Of a DNA stretch of 64,000 nt, positions 8,578-18,255 are shown piece after piece; position 1 is the stretch's first letter; the number at the start of each line of letters is the position of its first letter. Source of the stretch: Photobacterium angustum (GTDB taxonomy: Bacteria > Pseudomonadota > Gammaproteobacteria > Enterobacterales > Vibrionaceae); NCBI RefSeq assembly GCF_003026365.1, contig NZ_PYOM01000014.1:1-64000 (forward strand). Direction: 5' to 3'. The position numbers were made by a program, and so were the translations under genes. Below the pieces are notes generated by a model. That model saw nothing but the letters and a program-made list of their open reading frames with translations, did no database searches and was not told the origin of the DNA.

Positions 8578-9462
8578 ATGACACAGACGACAAAATATAT
8601 AGGACGCTTTGCGCCATCACCATCAGGGCCACTTCATTTCGGATCATTGATAGCTGCACTCGGTAGTTACTTGCAAGCCAAGTCAAACCAAGGGCGCTGG
8701 ATTGTCAGAATGGAAGATCTAGATCCTCCACGAGAAATGCCCGGTGCTGCTGATGATATCTTGCGTACCCTTGAAGCTTATGGTTTTGAATGGGACGGTG
8801 GGATTATGTATCAAAGCCAACGTCATGATGCATACCAAAGTCAAATCGACCAATGGTTAGCCCAAGGCGATGCTTATTATTGTCAATGTAGTCGTAAAGC
8901 AATCAAAGAAGCAGGCGGTTTTTACCCAGGTACCTGTCGTAACCTCAATCAACAGCCTAAAGACAGTGCTGTTCGTTTAAAAGTGGACAAACCTATCACT
9001 CTTTTCGATGACCAATTACATGGTCAAATCGCTCTACCAACTGCGGTTGCGGGAGAAGATTTTATCATTCGACGTCGAGACGGGTTATTTGCTTATAATC
9101 TTGCGGTTGTGCTTGATGATATCGAGCAAGGGATCACTGAAGTTGTTCGTGGCGCTGATTTAATTGAACCTACGGGACGTCAAATCGGCTTATACCAACA
9201 ACTTGGTCATGCCCCTGTGAGCTATTTACACTTACCGCTCGCTGTAACAGAAAATGGCAATAAATTGTCAAAACAAAACCATGCACCAGCGATTGATAAA
9301 AACAATCCTCGGCCGGCTTTAGTTGCAGCGCTACAATTTTTAGGCCTAGCGCCACCAGCAGAACTTGCTGAACTAACTGTAGAAGACATTTTATTGTGGG
9401 GCGTTGAACATTGGCAGCTTAATAAGCTACCAAAAACCACCGCTATCACACTAGCATTCTAA
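8578..9462 (+). CDS. gluQ: glutamyl-Q tRNA(Asp) synthetase
   Basis: A GluRS paralogue lacking the anticodon-binding domain; it attaches glutamate to queuosine at the wobble position of tRNA-Asp. It has 294 residues, the family's usual length. Visible are the class I signature (FAPSPSGPLHFGS, HIGH-like, about 11-23), the KLSKQ (KMSKS-like) motif near 230, and a zinc-binding region CQCSR...GTCR around 101-120. The ATG at 8578 has no clear Shine-Dalgarno sequence and directly follows a hairpin. Position after dksA is conserved in many gammaproteobacteria. The gene is also called gluQRS or yadB. Confidence 0.95.
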   Translation: MTQTTKYIGRFAPSPSGPLHFGSLIAALGSYLQAKSNQGRWIVRMEDLDPPREMPGAADDILRTLEAYGFEWDGGIMYQSQRHDAYQSQIDQWLAQGDAYYCQCSRKAIKEAGGFYPGTCRNLNQQPKDSAVRLKVDKPITLFDDQLHGQIALPTAVAGEDFIIRRRDGLFAYNLAVVLDDIEQGITEVVRGADLIEPTGRQIGLYQQLGHAPVSYLHLPLAVTENGNKLSKQNHAPAIDKNNPRPALVAALQFLGLAPPAELAELTVEDILLWGVEHWQLNKLPKTTAITLAF

Positions 9463-9516
9463 AATAGTCTGCCGTGATATATTATATACGGCTGTTTGTT
9501 GAACCAGATGCACATA

Positions 9517-10950
9517 ATGGGGTGTATTATCTTTAATCGAGTAGCCAGCTTTTGCCGTAAAGTATTGAATCGCGACAGTAGTACTCGCGTTCCAGAGGAA
9601 CAAACTTTGCAAGTTTACCAACGCCAAGAGCACAGCATTTCACGTAAAGATATCAGCGAAAATGCGCTGAAAGTACTATATCGTCTAAACAAAGCCGGTT
9701 ACGACGCTTACTTAGTAGGTGGCGGCGTACGTGATTTACTACTAGACAAACAACCTAAAGACTTCGATATTGCAACCAATGCAACACCAGAAGACATTAA
9801 AAAGCTGTTTCGTAACTGTCGCTTAATTGGTCGTCGTTTCCGTCTTGCCCATATCTTATTTGGTCGTGACATTATCGAAGTGGCAACATTCCGCGGACAC
9901 CATTCCGACGCCCCTGTACAAGCGACAGCACCAAAAGATAGCAAACAAAAACCACAAATCTCGTCGCGTAGCCAAGAAGGTATGTTACTTCGTGACAACG
10001 TCTACGGCACGATTGAAGAAGATGCTGAGCGTCGTGATTTTACCATCAACGCACTTTATTACAGTGTGAAAGATTTTACGGTTACCGATTACGCTAATGG
10101 TGTTCACGATCTTAACAATCGCATTGTTCGCTTAATGGGTGATCCTGAAACCCGTTACCGTGAAGATCCTGTACGTATGCTACGCGCAGTACGTTTCGCG
10201 GTGAAACTAGATATGGAAATTGATCCTGCAACAGCAGCACCGATCAAAGATCTTGCGCCACTCATGCTAGACATTCCATCGGCACGTTTGTTCGAAGAAA
10301 GCCTAAAACTGCTGCAATCAGGGCAAGGTTTAGAAACGTACCGTATGCTACGTGAATATAACCTGTTCCAACAACTTTTCCCTATTTTGGCCGATCACTT
10401 TACTGAAGATAACAGCAGCCAAACAGAGAAGATGATTGAGCACATCTTGGCATCTACCGATAAGCGTATTGCAGAAGATAAACGCGTAAACCCTGCCTTT
10501 ATCTATGCGGCAATGCTGTGGTATCCAATGATGATCCGTGCAGAAGAAGTGTCTTTTGCAAGTGGTTTATCGTTCTACGATGCCTTTATGGTAGCGAGTA
10601 ACGATATTCTTGATGATCAAGTTCGTACTATTGCGATCCCACGCCGCCACACCACGACTGTTCGCGATATTTGGCAACAACAATTACGTTTTGCTCGTCG
10701 CAGTGGTAAGCGTGCGTTTAAAACCATGGAGCATCCTAAATTCCGTGCCGCTTACGACTTCTTAGAAATGCGTGCCCTATTTGAAGGTCATGATGTTAAA
10801 GAGTTAGCGCAATGGTGGAGTGAATTCCAAAACGTGGATCGCAACCAGCGCGGTAAAATGGTGCTGAACCTGAATGAAAGTGGCAGTCGCCGCCCACGTC
10901 GTCGCCGTCCGCAGCAACGCCGTAAAAAGCCACAGCCGAAATCATCATGA
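9517..10950 (+). CDS. pcnB: poly(A) polymerase I
   Basis: Adds 3' poly(A) tails to RNA and so promotes decay by exonucleases; in E. coli it also controls ColE1 plasmid copy number. It is a class II CCA-adding/poly(A) polymerase family protein with the nucleotidyltransferase signature GGGVRDLLL and catalytic DFD, the [11 protein letters not shown] and RMLRAVRFA motifs, and a basic Arg-rich C-terminus. The start is uncertain. Homology to E. coli begins at [12 protein letters not shown]; the E. coli gene is known to start at AUU directly before the Phe codon. Here that codon is ATC (9529), preceded by ATT (9526), with GGGG at 9519-9522. The ATG given (9517) is the closest standard in-frame start; others are at 9508 and 9496 (TTG). 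It overlaps folK by 4 nt. Confidence 0.93.
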   Translation: MGCIIFNRVASFCRKVLNRDSSTRVPEEQTLQVYQRQEHSISRKDISENALKVLYRLNKAGYDAYLVGGGVRDLLLDKQPKDFDIATNATPEDIKKLFRNCRLIGRRFRLAHILFGRDIIEVATFRGHHSDAPVQATAPKDSKQKPQISSRSQEGMLLRDNVYGTIEEDAERRDFTINALYYSVKDFTVTDYANGVHDLNNRIVRLMGDPETRYREDPVRMLRAVRFAVKLDMEIDPATAAPIKDLAPLMLDIPSARLFEESLKLLQSGQGLETYRMLREYNLFQQLFPILADHFTEDNSSQTEKMIEHILASTDKRIAEDKRVNPAFIYAAMLWYPMMIRAEEVSFASGLSFYDAFMVASNDILDDQVRTIAIPRRHTTTVRDIWQQQLRFARRSGKRAFKTMEHPKFRAAYDFLEMRALFEGHDVKELAQWWSEFQNVDRNQRGKMVLNLNESGSRRPRRRRPQQRRKKPQPKSS

Positions 10951-11432
10951 TCCGAGCTTATATCGCAATAGGCAGTAACTTGGGCGATCCTATCGCCCAA
11001 GCTAATAGTGCCATTGATGCGTTACACGCACATCCCGATATGACGGTCGTTGCTGTGTCATCCCTCTATAGCAGTACACCAATGGGACCGCAGAACCAAC
11101 CCGATTATATCAATGCCGTGGTAGCAATCGATACCGATTTAGCACCGCTCGCATTACTTGATCAAACCCAAGCCATTGAACTTGAACATGGTCGAGTACG
11201 TAAAGATGAGCGTTGGGGACCAAGAACCTTGGATCTCGACATTCTGTTATACGGTGATCTCATGCACCATTGCGAACGTTTAACCGTTCCACATTACGGT
11301 ATGAAAGTACGAGAGTTTGTACTCTACCCGTTAGCTGAGATAAGCCCTAAGTTAACCCTACCTGACAACACCCCTTTATCCACTCTATTGGATCAGGTAG
11401 ACCTAAATGGCTTAGCTATCTGGCAAAAATAA
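10947..11432 (+). CDS. folK: 6-hydroxymethyl-7,8-dihydropterin pyrophosphokinase
   Basis: Transfers pyrophosphate from ATP to 6-hydroxymethyl-7,8-dihydropterin in folate synthesis. The 161-residue HPPK shows the N-terminal [10 protein letters not shown] motif, and the signature [16 protein letters not shown] (about 90-105) holds the two magnesium-binding aspartates. Its ATG overlaps the pcnB stop (ATGA), so it is probably translationally coupled. The pcnB-folK-panB-panC order matches E. coli. Confidence 0.96.
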   Translation: MIRAYIAIGSNLGDPIAQANSAIDALHAHPDMTVVAVSSLYSSTPMGPQNQPDYINAVVAIDTDLAPLALLDQTQAIELEHGRVRKDERWGPRTLDLDILLYGDLMHHCERLTVPHYGMKVREFVLYPLAEISPKLTLPDNTPLSTLLDQVDLNGLAIWQK

Positions 11433-11457
11433 AAATCTATCAGGGCGAGGAAAAGCT

Positions 11458-12252
11458 ATGAAGAAAATTACTATCAACGATCTCATGAAATGGAAGCAAG
11501 AAGGTCGTAAGTTCGCATCAGTCACTGCATACGATGCAAGTTTTGCTCAATTATTTGAGCAGCAGGAAATGCCAGTATTACTGGTTGGTGATTCTCTTGG
11601 CATGGTTTTACAAGGCCGTGAAGATACGCTTCCTGTTACTATAGAAGAAATTGCTTACCACACGCGAAGTGTTCGTGCAGGTAGCCCTAATGCATTACTA
11701 ATGGCTGATATGCCATTTATGAGTTATGCAACGCCAGAGCAAGCTTGTGAAAATGCAGCAAAGCTAATGCGTGCTGGCGCTAATATGGTCAAACTAGAAG
11801 GCGGTGCATGGTTAGCAGATACCATTTCTATGCTAGCTGAACGTGCCGTACCTGTTTGCGCGCACCTTGGTTTAACACCACAATCAGTCAATATTTTTGG
11901 TGGATACAAAGTACAAGGCCGTGATATCGACAAAGCCGATGAAATGGTTAAAGACGCTATCCTATTAAAAAATGCAGGCGCACAGATCATTGTTCTCGAA
12001 TGTGTACCAGCCAGCCTTGCTGAACGCATTACCAAAGCGGTAGAGATCCCAGTGATTGGTATTGGTGCAGGTAACAGTACCGATGGTCAAATTCTAGTTA
12101 TGCACGATATGTTCGGTATTTCTGCCAATTATATGCCGAAGTTCTCGAAAAACTTCCTAGTAGAAACTGGCGACATGCGTGCGGCTGTCACTAAATATAT
12201 TAAAGATGTTGAGACAGGTGAATTTCCAGGTTCTCAACATACCTTTGAATAA
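11458..12252 (+). CDS. panB: ketopantoate hydroxymethyltransferase
   Basis: First committed step of pantothenate synthesis: hydroxymethyl transfer from methylene-tetrahydrofolate to 2-oxoisovalerate. At 264 residues it matches the family length. It is a TIM-barrel enzyme with the conserved [19 protein letters not shown] and magnesium-ligand regions (the Asp of LVGDS, the Asp of ADMPF), and HLGLTPQSV in the middle. GAGGA lies about 10 nt upstream of the ATG. It is followed after 10 nt by panC; panD is not in the window. Confidence 0.97.
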   Translation: MKKITINDLMKWKQEGRKFASVTAYDASFAQLFEQQEMPVLLVGDSLGMVLQGREDTLPVTIEEIAYHTRSVRAGSPNALLMADMPFMSYATPEQACENAAKLMRAGANMVKLEGGAWLADTISMLAERAVPVCAHLGLTPQSVNIFGGYKVQGRDIDKADEMVKDAILLKNAGAQIIVLECVPASLAERITKAVEIPVIGIGAGNSTDGQILVMHDMFGISANYMPKFSKNFLVETGDMRAAVTKYIKDVETGEFPGSQHTFE

Positions 12253-12262
12253 GGAATAAAAG

Positions 12263-13150
12263 ATGCAAACATTCGCCGAGATTGCCCCACTAAGAGAGCA
12301 AATTCGTACCTGGCGCCGTGAGGGTCGCCGTATCGCTTTTGTTCCAACTATGGGTAATTTGCATGAAGGCCACTTAACGCTGATGCGTAAAGCGCGTAAA
12401 CATGCCGATGTTGTTGTTGCTAGTATCTTTGTTAATCCAATGCAGTTTGATAAGGCAGAAGATCTACAAACGTACCCACGTACGTTAGAACAAGACATTG
12501 CCAAACTGAGTCAACAAAATATGGTTGATGTGGTATTCACACCAACGCCGGAAGTTATGTATCCTGCAGGTTTAGACAATCAAACATTTGTTGAAGTACC
12601 AGGCCTATCTAGCATCTTAGAGGGCGAATTGCGTCCTGGTCATTTTCGTGGTGTAGCAACCATCGTTAATAAACTTTTTAATATTGTTCAGCCTGATGTA
12701 GCCTGCTTTGGTGAAAAAGACTTCCAACAATTGGCACTTATTCGTCAAATGGTTATCGACCTTGAACTGGATATCAAAATTGTTGGTGTGCCTACGGTAC
12801 GTGAAATGGACGGTTTAGCCATGAGTTCGCGCAATGGCAAACTAACAGTGGATGAACGTCAGCGTGCGCCTGTACTTGCCCGAACTATGCGTTGGATCAG
12901 TAGCCAAATGCGTGGCGGTCGTACTGACTATGACGAACTTGTAATCGATGCCAATGATCAATTACGAGCAGCAGGTTTACAGCCTGATAAATGTTTCATT
13001 CGTGATGCAGTCACCTTACTGCCTGTAACCGAAGGAACCCAGCAAGCAGTGATCTTGATGTCATCTCAACTAGGTAAAGTCCGCTTGATTGATAACCAAG
13101 TTGTTGACTTGGGACCGACTCAAACATCAGATGAAGATGTCGCTGAATAA
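12263..13150 (+). CDS. panC: pantothenate synthetase
   Basis: ATP-dependent condensation of pantoate with beta-alanine. The 295-residue nucleotidyltransferase-fold enzyme has the HIGH-type motif in [12 protein letters not shown] (about 30-41), the FGEKDFQQL segment and the KMSKS-like MSSRNG near 190. AAGGA is placed well before the ATG at 12263. It is the last gene of the pcnB-folK-panB-panC run and is followed by a terminator shared with the convergent yadH. Confidence 0.97.
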   Translation: MQTFAEIAPLREQIRTWRREGRRIAFVPTMGNLHEGHLTLMRKARKHADVVVASIFVNPMQFDKAEDLQTYPRTLEQDIAKLSQQNMVDVVFTPTPEVMYPAGLDNQTFVEVPGLSSILEGELRPGHFRGVATIVNKLFNIVQPDVACFGEKDFQQLALIRQMVIDLELDIKIVGVPTVREMDGLAMSSRNGKLTVDERQRAPVLARTMRWISSQMRGGRTDYDELVIDANDQLRAAGLQPDKCFIRDAVTLLPVTEGTQQAVILMSSQLGKVRLIDNQVVDLGPTQTSDEDVAE

Positions 13151-13176
13151 ACGTTAGTAATAACGGTTAATAAAAG

Positions 13177-13204
13177 AATACCGCTCATTGAGCGGTATTT
13201 TTTT
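13177..13204. terminator. terminator shared by panC and yadH
   Basis: AATACCGCTCA / TGAGCGGTATT forms an 11-bp inverted repeat with a T-run on the plus strand and a weaker T-rich tail on the minus strand. It lies between convergent genes. Confidence 0.85.
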
Positions 13205-13218
13205 ATCTAAATATCATG

Positions 13219-13989
13219 TTATGAACGTAATCCAATACCGCGTGATATTAGATAATATGCCACGCTATACAACGCAATAACAAAAACACTTAAGACAGTA
13301 AACGATGTACCAATCCCCACATCAGAGACGCCCAGAAAGCCGTAACGGAAGGCATTCACCATATAAATTATTGGGTTGACCTTCGAGACACCTTGCCAAA
13401 ATTCAGGCAATAGATTGATCGAGTAAAATACACCACCAAGATAAGTCAGCGGTGTTAGCACGAATGTTGGAATAATACTGATATCATCAAACGTACGAGC
13501 AAATACCGCATTAATTAAACCACCTAGTGAGAACACGATAGATGTCATTACCACGGTTGCTACAATCACACCAACATGTGCAATTTGAAGCTTTACAAAC
13601 AACAACGACACAATCGTAACTAATGTCCCTACGGCTAAACCTCGTAGTACACCACCACCGACATAACCGGCAATAATGATGTAGTTAGGAACTGGCGCAA
13701 CCAATAACTCTTCAATGTTGTGCTGAAATTTAGCACTAAAAAAAGAAGACGCAACATTAGAATAAGAATTAGTGATCACTGACATCATGATCAAACCCGG
13801 CACGATATAGGCCATATAACTAAACCCTTCCATATCACCTATTCGGCTACCAATTAAGTTACCAAAGATAATGAAATACAAGGTCATGGTAATTGCAGGT
13901 GGGACTAACGTTTGTACCCAAATACGGGTAAATCGATGGATTTCTTTGGCAATTAAGCTTTTAAAAGCGATCCAATATTGTTTCTTCAC
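13219..13989 (-). CDS. yadH: ABC-2 type transporter permease (YadH family)
   Basis: A 256-residue ABC-2 membrane protein with about six hydrophobic segments, and the family's C-terminal pattern in which FVLTPLTYLGGVFYSI precedes the last membrane spans. It pairs with the ATPase YadG to form an exporter whose substrate is unknown. Its start overlaps the yadG stop by 4 nt (ATGA), indicating coupled translation. Identification rests on sequence similarity to E. coli YadH and the same neighbours (panC side, can side). Confidence 0.93.
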   Translation of the reverse strand: MKKQYWIAFKSLIAKEIHRFTRIWVQTLVPPAITMTLYFIIFGNLIGSRIGDMEGFSYMAYIVPGLIMMSVITNSYSNVASSFFSAKFQHNIEELLVAPVPNYIIIAGYVGGGVLRGLAVGTLVTIVSLLFVKLQIAHVGVIVATVVMTSIVFSLGGLINAVFARTFDDISIIPTFVLTPLTYLGGVFYSINLLPEFWQGVSKVNPIIYMVNAFRYGFLGVSDVGIGTSFTVLSVFVIALYSVAYYLISRGIGLRS

Positions 13990-14918
13990 GCCTCAACCCC
14001 TTTATTATTCTGTGCTTGGTTTACCAAAGTGACAAACAATTCCTCTAAGCGGTTACTCTTATTACGCATCGATTTAACCTCGATCCCTTGCTCAGTTAAT
14101 TGACTAAATACAGGGTTTAAACTTTCGCCTTTTTTCAGTTCAATTTCCAAAGTCGCACTATCAACCAATAGACTATTGAAGCCAATTAAGTTTGGTGGCG
14201 TCTGTTGTGGATTGATATCTAAAATAAACGTTTCTAATTCAAGCTTTCCCAATAAGTGCTTCATTGAGGTATGCTCAATTAATTCACCGTGGTTAATAAT
14301 ACCGATATTACGACACAGCATTTCGGCTTCTTCCAAGTAGTGAGTGGTAAGAATAATCGTCACCCCCTCTTGGTTTATTTTACGTAAAAACGTCCACATA
14401 GATCGGCGTAATTCAATATCAACACCCGCGGTTGGCTCATCTAAAATAAGCAACTTAGGTTCATGCATTAATGCACGAGCAATCATTAATCGACGCTTCA
14501 TCCCACCGGATAAATTACGCGCACGCTCACTACGCTTACCCCATAAATCAAGCTGTGATAAATATTTCTTAGCGCGCTCTTTAGCAAGCGAACGCTCTAC
14601 ACCGTAATAACCGGCTTGGTTTATCACGATTTGCTCAACCGTTTCAAAAGGATTGAAATTAAATTCTTGTGGCACTAACCCTAGCTGATTTTTCGCATCG
14701 ACTTTTTCAGTATCTAAATCATAACCAAAGATCTTTACTGAACCAGACGTCTTATTTACCAATGAGCTAATGATTCCGATAGTGGTCGATTTTCCCGCAC
14801 CATTAGGCCCTAATAACGCAAAAAAGTCCCCTTCATCAACGGTTAAGCTCATATTTTTTAAAGCTTCCACACCGCCTTTGTAAGTTTTTCTTACATTTTT
14901 TATTTCTAAAGCGTTCAT
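13986..14918 (-). CDS. yadG: ABC transporter ATP-binding protein (YadG family)
   Basis: ATPase partner of YadH; 310 residues from the ATG at 14918. It has Walker A GPNGAGKST, the signature LSGGMKRRL, Walker B LLILDEPTAG and an H-loop HY (TTHYLEEAE). I prefer this ATG to the TTG three codons upstream because AGAAAGA is properly spaced only for the ATG. The substrate is unknown; drug or lipid export is a guess from the ABC-2 family. Confidence 0.94.
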   Translation of the reverse strand: MNALEIKNVRKTYKGGVEALKNMSLTVDEGDFFALLGPNGAGKSTTIGIISSLVNKTSGSVKIFGYDLDTEKVDAKNQLGLVPQEFNFNPFETVEQIVINQAGYYGVERSLAKERAKKYLSQLDLWGKRSERARNLSGGMKRRLMIARALMHEPKLLILDEPTAGVDIELRRSMWTFLRKINQEGVTIILTTHYLEEAEMLCRNIGIINHGELIEHTSMKHLLGKLELETFILDINPQQTPPNLIGFNSLLVDSATLEIELKKGESLNPVFSQLTEQGIEVKSMRNKSNRLEELFVTLVNQAQNNKGVEA

Positions 14919-14979
14919 AAATTGCAATCTTTCTGTTACAAAAATAAAAGGAATTATTAATTATCTATCACTAATCCGA

Positions 14980-15007
14980 TTTGCTATTAGCGAAGCTTGT
15001 GTATAGT
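14980..15007 (+). promoter_or_regulatory. possible promoter of can
   Basis: TTTGCT, a 16-nt spacer and TATAGT, ending 28 nt before the can ATG. The -10 is good and the -35 moderate. Assigned by eye. Confidence 0.4.
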
Positions 15008-15035
15008 AAGGAACATATCAATATAAGGTATCATC

Positions 15036-15725
15036 ATGGCAGATATTAAGCAGCTCTTCGCAAACAACCTATCTTGGTCAGAGAACATTAAAAATGAAGA
15101 TCCTGACTACTTTACCGAACTGGCAAAAGGACAACATCCACAATACCTTTGGATCGGTTGTTCAGACAGCCGTGTTCCCGCAGAACGTTTAACGGGGCTT
15201 GTCTCTGGTGAATTATTCGTTCACCGAAATGTAGCCAACCAAGTGATCCACACCGATCTTAACTGTTTATCCGTGGTTCAGTATGCTGTTGATGTACTGA
15301 AGGTGAAACACATTATTATCTGTGGTCACTATGGCTGTGGTGGCGTTACCGCTGCCATTGAAAACCCACAGCTAGGTTTAATCAATAACTGGTTACTGCA
15401 TATTCGCGACCTTTACTTAAAGCACCGTACTGATTTAGGTTCCCTTCCTCGTCAAGAATGGGATGATAAACTGTCTGAGATCAACGTGGCTTCTCAGGTT
15501 TATAACCTAGGTAACTCTACAATCCTGCAACAGGCATGGGAACGTGGTCAAGAAGTGAAAATTCATGGTTGGATCTACGGTACAAGTAATGGTGTGCTTA
15601 AAGATCTTGGCGTGACTTCAACCAGTCGAGAAACACTTGAAGTCGGCTACCAATCGGCAATGACTTCACTGCTGCCACCGTTAGAACAGTCTATAAATGA
15701 TCATATTACTGAAAAAACAAACTAG
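15036..15725 (+). CDS. can: beta-class carbonic anhydrase
   Basis: Interconverts CO2 and bicarbonate in the cytoplasm, supplying bicarbonate for carboxylations. The 229-residue protein closely follows E. coli Can. The zinc ligands are visible as Cys42 and Asp44 in CSDSR and His/Cys in CGHYGCGG (about 98-101). AAGGT precedes the ATG. It converges on hpt, as in E. coli, with a shared terminator. Confidence 0.97.
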   Translation: MADIKQLFANNLSWSENIKNEDPDYFTELAKGQHPQYLWIGCSDSRVPAERLTGLVSGELFVHRNVANQVIHTDLNCLSVVQYAVDVLKVKHIIICGHYGCGGVTAAIENPQLGLINNWLLHIRDLYLKHRTDLGSLPRQEWDDKLSEINVASQVYNLGNSTILQQAWERGQEVKIHGWIYGTSNGVLKDLGVTSTSRETLEVGYQSAMTSLLPPLEQSINDHITEKTN

Positions 15726-15750
15726 ACTTCAGAATCTATCATGATAAAAA

Positions 15751-15776
15751 AAGCGACCCGATGGTCGCTTTTTTTT
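15751..15776. terminator. bidirectional terminator between can and hpt
   Basis: AAGCGACC / GGTCGCTT with a CGAT loop, flanked by A- and T-runs so it works in both directions. The T-run overlaps the hpt stop codon. Confidence 0.88.
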
Positions 15777-16302
15777 ATTCCGGAACCACTTTACCGATGA
15801 AAGGTAAATGACGGTATTTTTGTGCATAGTCGATACCGACACCCACAACGAATTCATCTGGAATAACAAAACCGTACCAATCAACTTTCACGTCAACTTC
15901 ACGACGTTCAGGCTTATCAAGTAAGGTACAGATACGAATAGAGTTAGGCTCGCGCAGCGATAAGATCTCGCACACTTTATGTAATGTATTACCGGTATCG
16001 ATAATATCTTCCACAAGCAGTACATCTTTGCCTTTAATGTCATCATCAAGATCTTTCAAAATACGTACATCACGGCTACTTTCCATCGTATTACCGTAGC
16101 TTGATGCAGTCATAAAATCGACTTCATGAGGCAAGTCAATCGCACGTGCAAGATCTGCCATGAACACAAAAGAACCGCGCAATAAACCTACCATCACTAG
16201 ATCTTTTGAATCTTTGTAACATTCAGTAATTTGCTTGCCTAGCTCTTTAACACGTTCTTGAACTTCTTGCTCAGAAATCATTACTTCAATTGTATGTTTC
16301 AT
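15775..16302 (-). CDS. hpt: hypoxanthine phosphoribosyltransferase
   Basis: Purine salvage enzyme: converts hypoxanthine (and guanine) plus PRPP to the nucleotide. It has 175 residues. The PRPP-binding motif [14 protein letters not shown] is visible near residue 100. I chose the ATG at 16302 because GGAGAA lies 6 nt upstream and the E. coli protein starts at the same MKHT position; a 12-residue longer form from 16338 is unlikely. It is divergent from litR, the usual Vibrionaceae arrangement. Confidence 0.96.
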   Translation of the reverse strand: MKHTIEVMISEQEVQERVKELGKQITECYKDSKDLVMVGLLRGSFVFMADLARAIDLPHEVDFMTASSYGNTMESSRDVRILKDLDDDIKGKDVLLVEDIIDTGNTLHKVCEILSLREPNSIRICTLLDKPERREVDVKVDWYGFVIPDEFVVGVGIDYAQKYRHLPFIGKVVPE

Positions 16303-16508
16303 TTTCTTCTCCATTTGTGCGACTGCACTAGCCATCACAGGCTACTTATTTCAAAGGAATCGCATTGTACCACTCCTCAGAAATAATGCTTATTTAATCA
16401 ATAGTGTCAATTATCCGAAACACTTTAGATTAGTAATATTTGCCGAACAGTTGTTTATTATGTAATCTAGCCTTATTAAAGCAGATGCATAAACCGTTTT
16501 TATACTTA

Positions 16509-16515
16509 GGCTAGG
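16509..16515 (+). promoter_or_regulatory. candidate Qrr sRNA pairing site in litR leader
   Basis: GGCTAGG lies just before the litR start and overlaps the presumed Shine-Dalgarno region (TAGGGA). It is complementary to the CCUAGCC core that I recall from Vibrio Qrr sRNAs, which pair with hapR/luxR leaders. Only seven consecutive pairs are certain, so this is a candidate. Confidence 0.4.
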
Positions 16516-16526
16516 GATTATTAATT

Positions 16527-17135
16527 ATGGATACGATTACAAAAAAAACCCGTACTCGTCTTTCACCTGAAAAGAGAAGACAACAACTTCTTGATTACTC
16601 ATTGGAAGTTTTTGCCAGAAGAGGTATCGGCCGTGCAGGACACGCTGATATAGCTGAAATGGCAAACGTTTCTGTTGCAACTGTATTTAATTACTTTCCA
16701 ACCCGTGAGGCACTGGTTGAGCAAGTACTAATTGAAGTTGAAAATGAGTTTAGTTCATTACTAGAAGAATGTCTGGGCGATAAAAACAAGACACTTCATG
16801 CACGTTTAACCTGCATTAGTCACAATCTTATCGATACGGTTTTAGACCAACAAGATTGGATTAAAGTATGGTTTGAATGGAGTACTTCGGTACGTGATGA
16901 AGTATGGCCACAATTTGTTGAAACCAACCGTAATAACCTTCACAAAGTACGTGATGCGTTTACTCAAGCTATCGATAACGGTGAAATTACTACCGCACAA
17001 AAAGCCGATGATTTAGCGAAATTATTACACGGCATTTGTTACGTAATTTATATCCAAGCGAATTTACTGCCAGATCAAACAGCACTTCAAGAGCAAGCTG
17101 AGATCTACCTTGAAGCATTAGCTTTAAATCGCTAA
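16527..17135 (+). CDS. litR: quorum-sensing master regulator, LuxR/HapR/LitR type
   Basis: TetR-family DNA-binding protein of 202 residues. The N-terminal HTH (about 15-60) is nearly identical to HapR/LuxR/LitR: TRLSPEKRR, EVFARRGIGR, GHADIAEMANVSVATVFNYF. The regulatory domain keeps the KVWFEWS...RDEVWP region typical of this group. In Vibrionaceae these proteins are the high-cell-density regulators of luminescence, biofilm, protease and competence genes, and are repressed at low density by LuxO-Qrr. Its position next to hpt supports orthology. The 224-nt gap to hpt should contain the promoter and possibly an autoregulatory site. Confidence 0.95.
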   Translation: MDTITKKTRTRLSPEKRRQQLLDYSLEVFARRGIGRAGHADIAEMANVSVATVFNYFPTREALVEQVLIEVENEFSSLLEECLGDKNKTLHARLTCISHNLIDTVLDQQDWIKVWFEWSTSVRDEVWPQFVETNRNNLHKVRDAFTQAIDNGEITTAQKADDLAKLLHGICYVIYIQANLLPDQTALQEQAEIYLEALALNR

Positions 17136-17147
17136 TTCAAGTGCATA

Positions 17148-17182
17148 AATAATAAAGCCTGCATCATGCAGGCTTTATTATT
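17148..17182. terminator. bidirectional terminator between litR and fbpC
   Basis: A 17-bp perfect inverted repeat (AATAATAAAGCCTGCAT and its complement) around a single central base. The core AAAGCCTGCA / TGCAGGCTTT ends in T-rich flanks in both directions. Confidence 0.85.
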
Positions 17183-17217
17183 AGCGAAATTGAGAACAAC
17201 TATTTCTTTGCAAGCAA

Positions 17218-18255
17218 CTACGCAACCGCAAATACCACAGGTAAATGGGGCTCAACTTCAACCGCAACACGATCGCCAACATTCATCAATAAATTTGAAT
17301 TAACAATCAATTTATAGCCTGAAAAATCAACTGTGTAACGACAACTATCTCCCATAAATTGTTGCTCTATGATCTCACCATCACCATCGCTTTGTAGCAT
17401 GACACGCAAGTTTTGTGGCCTTAATAGCCAATCAACTGACGTCTCATCAAGTAACGTTTCATTAGACGCTAACGCTAACTCACCTAATGGTGTCAGCAAA
17501 CGCGTTTGATTTTTTACCGTCGCTGGAAGGTAAGACCCTGTTCCGAGGAAATCAGCAACAAATCGACTGCTTGGCTGATAATACAACTCTGTAGCACTAC
17601 CAAACTGTTCAATCACACCATGATTCATTACAGCCATTTTATCAGCAAAAGCGAAAGCTTCTTCACGACTATGGGTAACAAAGATCGCTGTCACTCCCTG
17701 CGCTTTAAAGATTTTTCGAATATCACGAATCAAACTATGTCGCACTTGTGTATCAATGTTAGAAAATGGCTCATCTAACAAAATCAAATCAGGCTCACAC
17801 GCCAGTGCACGAGCAATCGCGACACGTTGCTGTTGTCCTCCTGATAATTGGTGTGGATAACGATCCTCTAACCCTGTTAAATGCACCAAGGTTAACATTT
17901 CTTGGATTTTGGCTGCGGTACGGGCTTTATCCCAATGGCGTAGACCAAAGGCTATATTTTGCGCCACGGTTAAATGCGGGAACAACGCATAGTCTTGGAA
18001 AATCATCCCAATATTACGTTTCTCTGGTGGCAACCATTGCTGCTCATCAACAATTGTCCGTCCATTAATCGACATTAAGCCTTGTTCTAAAGGCAACAGT
18101 CCAGCAATCGCTTTTAACAACGTTGTCTTACCACAGCCACTTGCGCCTAACAGGCAAACGATCTCACCTGAGTTAACCGCTAACGATAAGTCTTGCAACA
18201 CAGCCTGACCATGGTAACTACAGGTTAAGCCGCTAACAGATAATGCATGTTTCAT
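17218..18255 (-). CDS. fbpC: ferric iron ABC transporter, ATP-binding protein
   Basis: ATPase of a periplasmic-binding-protein Fe3+ importer. The 345-residue protein has Walker [10 protein letters not shown] (about 38-46), signature LSGGQQQRV, Walker [13 protein letters not shown], and a C-terminal regulatory (TOBE-like) domain as in FbpC. The start overlaps the fbpB stop by one base (TAATG). It belongs to the CUT1/POT-like subgroup that also includes sulfate and polyamine ATPases; the iron assignment comes mainly from its operon with an FbpA-type binding protein. Confidence 0.92.
   Translation of the reverse strand: MKHALSVSGLTCSYHGQAVLQDLSLAVNSGEIVCLLGASGCGKTTLLKAIAGLLPLEQGLMSINGRTIVDEQQWLPPEKRNIGMIFQDYALFPHLTVAQNIAFGLRHWDKARTAAKIQEMLTLVHLTGLEDRYPHQLSGGQQQRVAIARALACEPDLILLDEPFSNIDTQVRHSLIRDIRKIFKAQGVTAIFVTHSREEAFAFADKMAVMNHGVIEQFGSATELYYQPSSRFVADFLGTGSYLPATVKNQTRLLTPLGELALASNETLLDETSVDWLLRPQNLRVMLQSDGDGEIIEQQFMGDSCRYTVDFSGYKLIVNSNLLMNVGDRVAVEVEPHLPVVFAVA

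Noticed and set aside
16385..16420. Possible LitR/HapR autoregulatory site (TTATTTAATCAATAG and nearby)
   Set aside because: The half-sites resemble the LuxR-type consensus but the spacing is wrong, and the full 21-22 bp alignment is poor.
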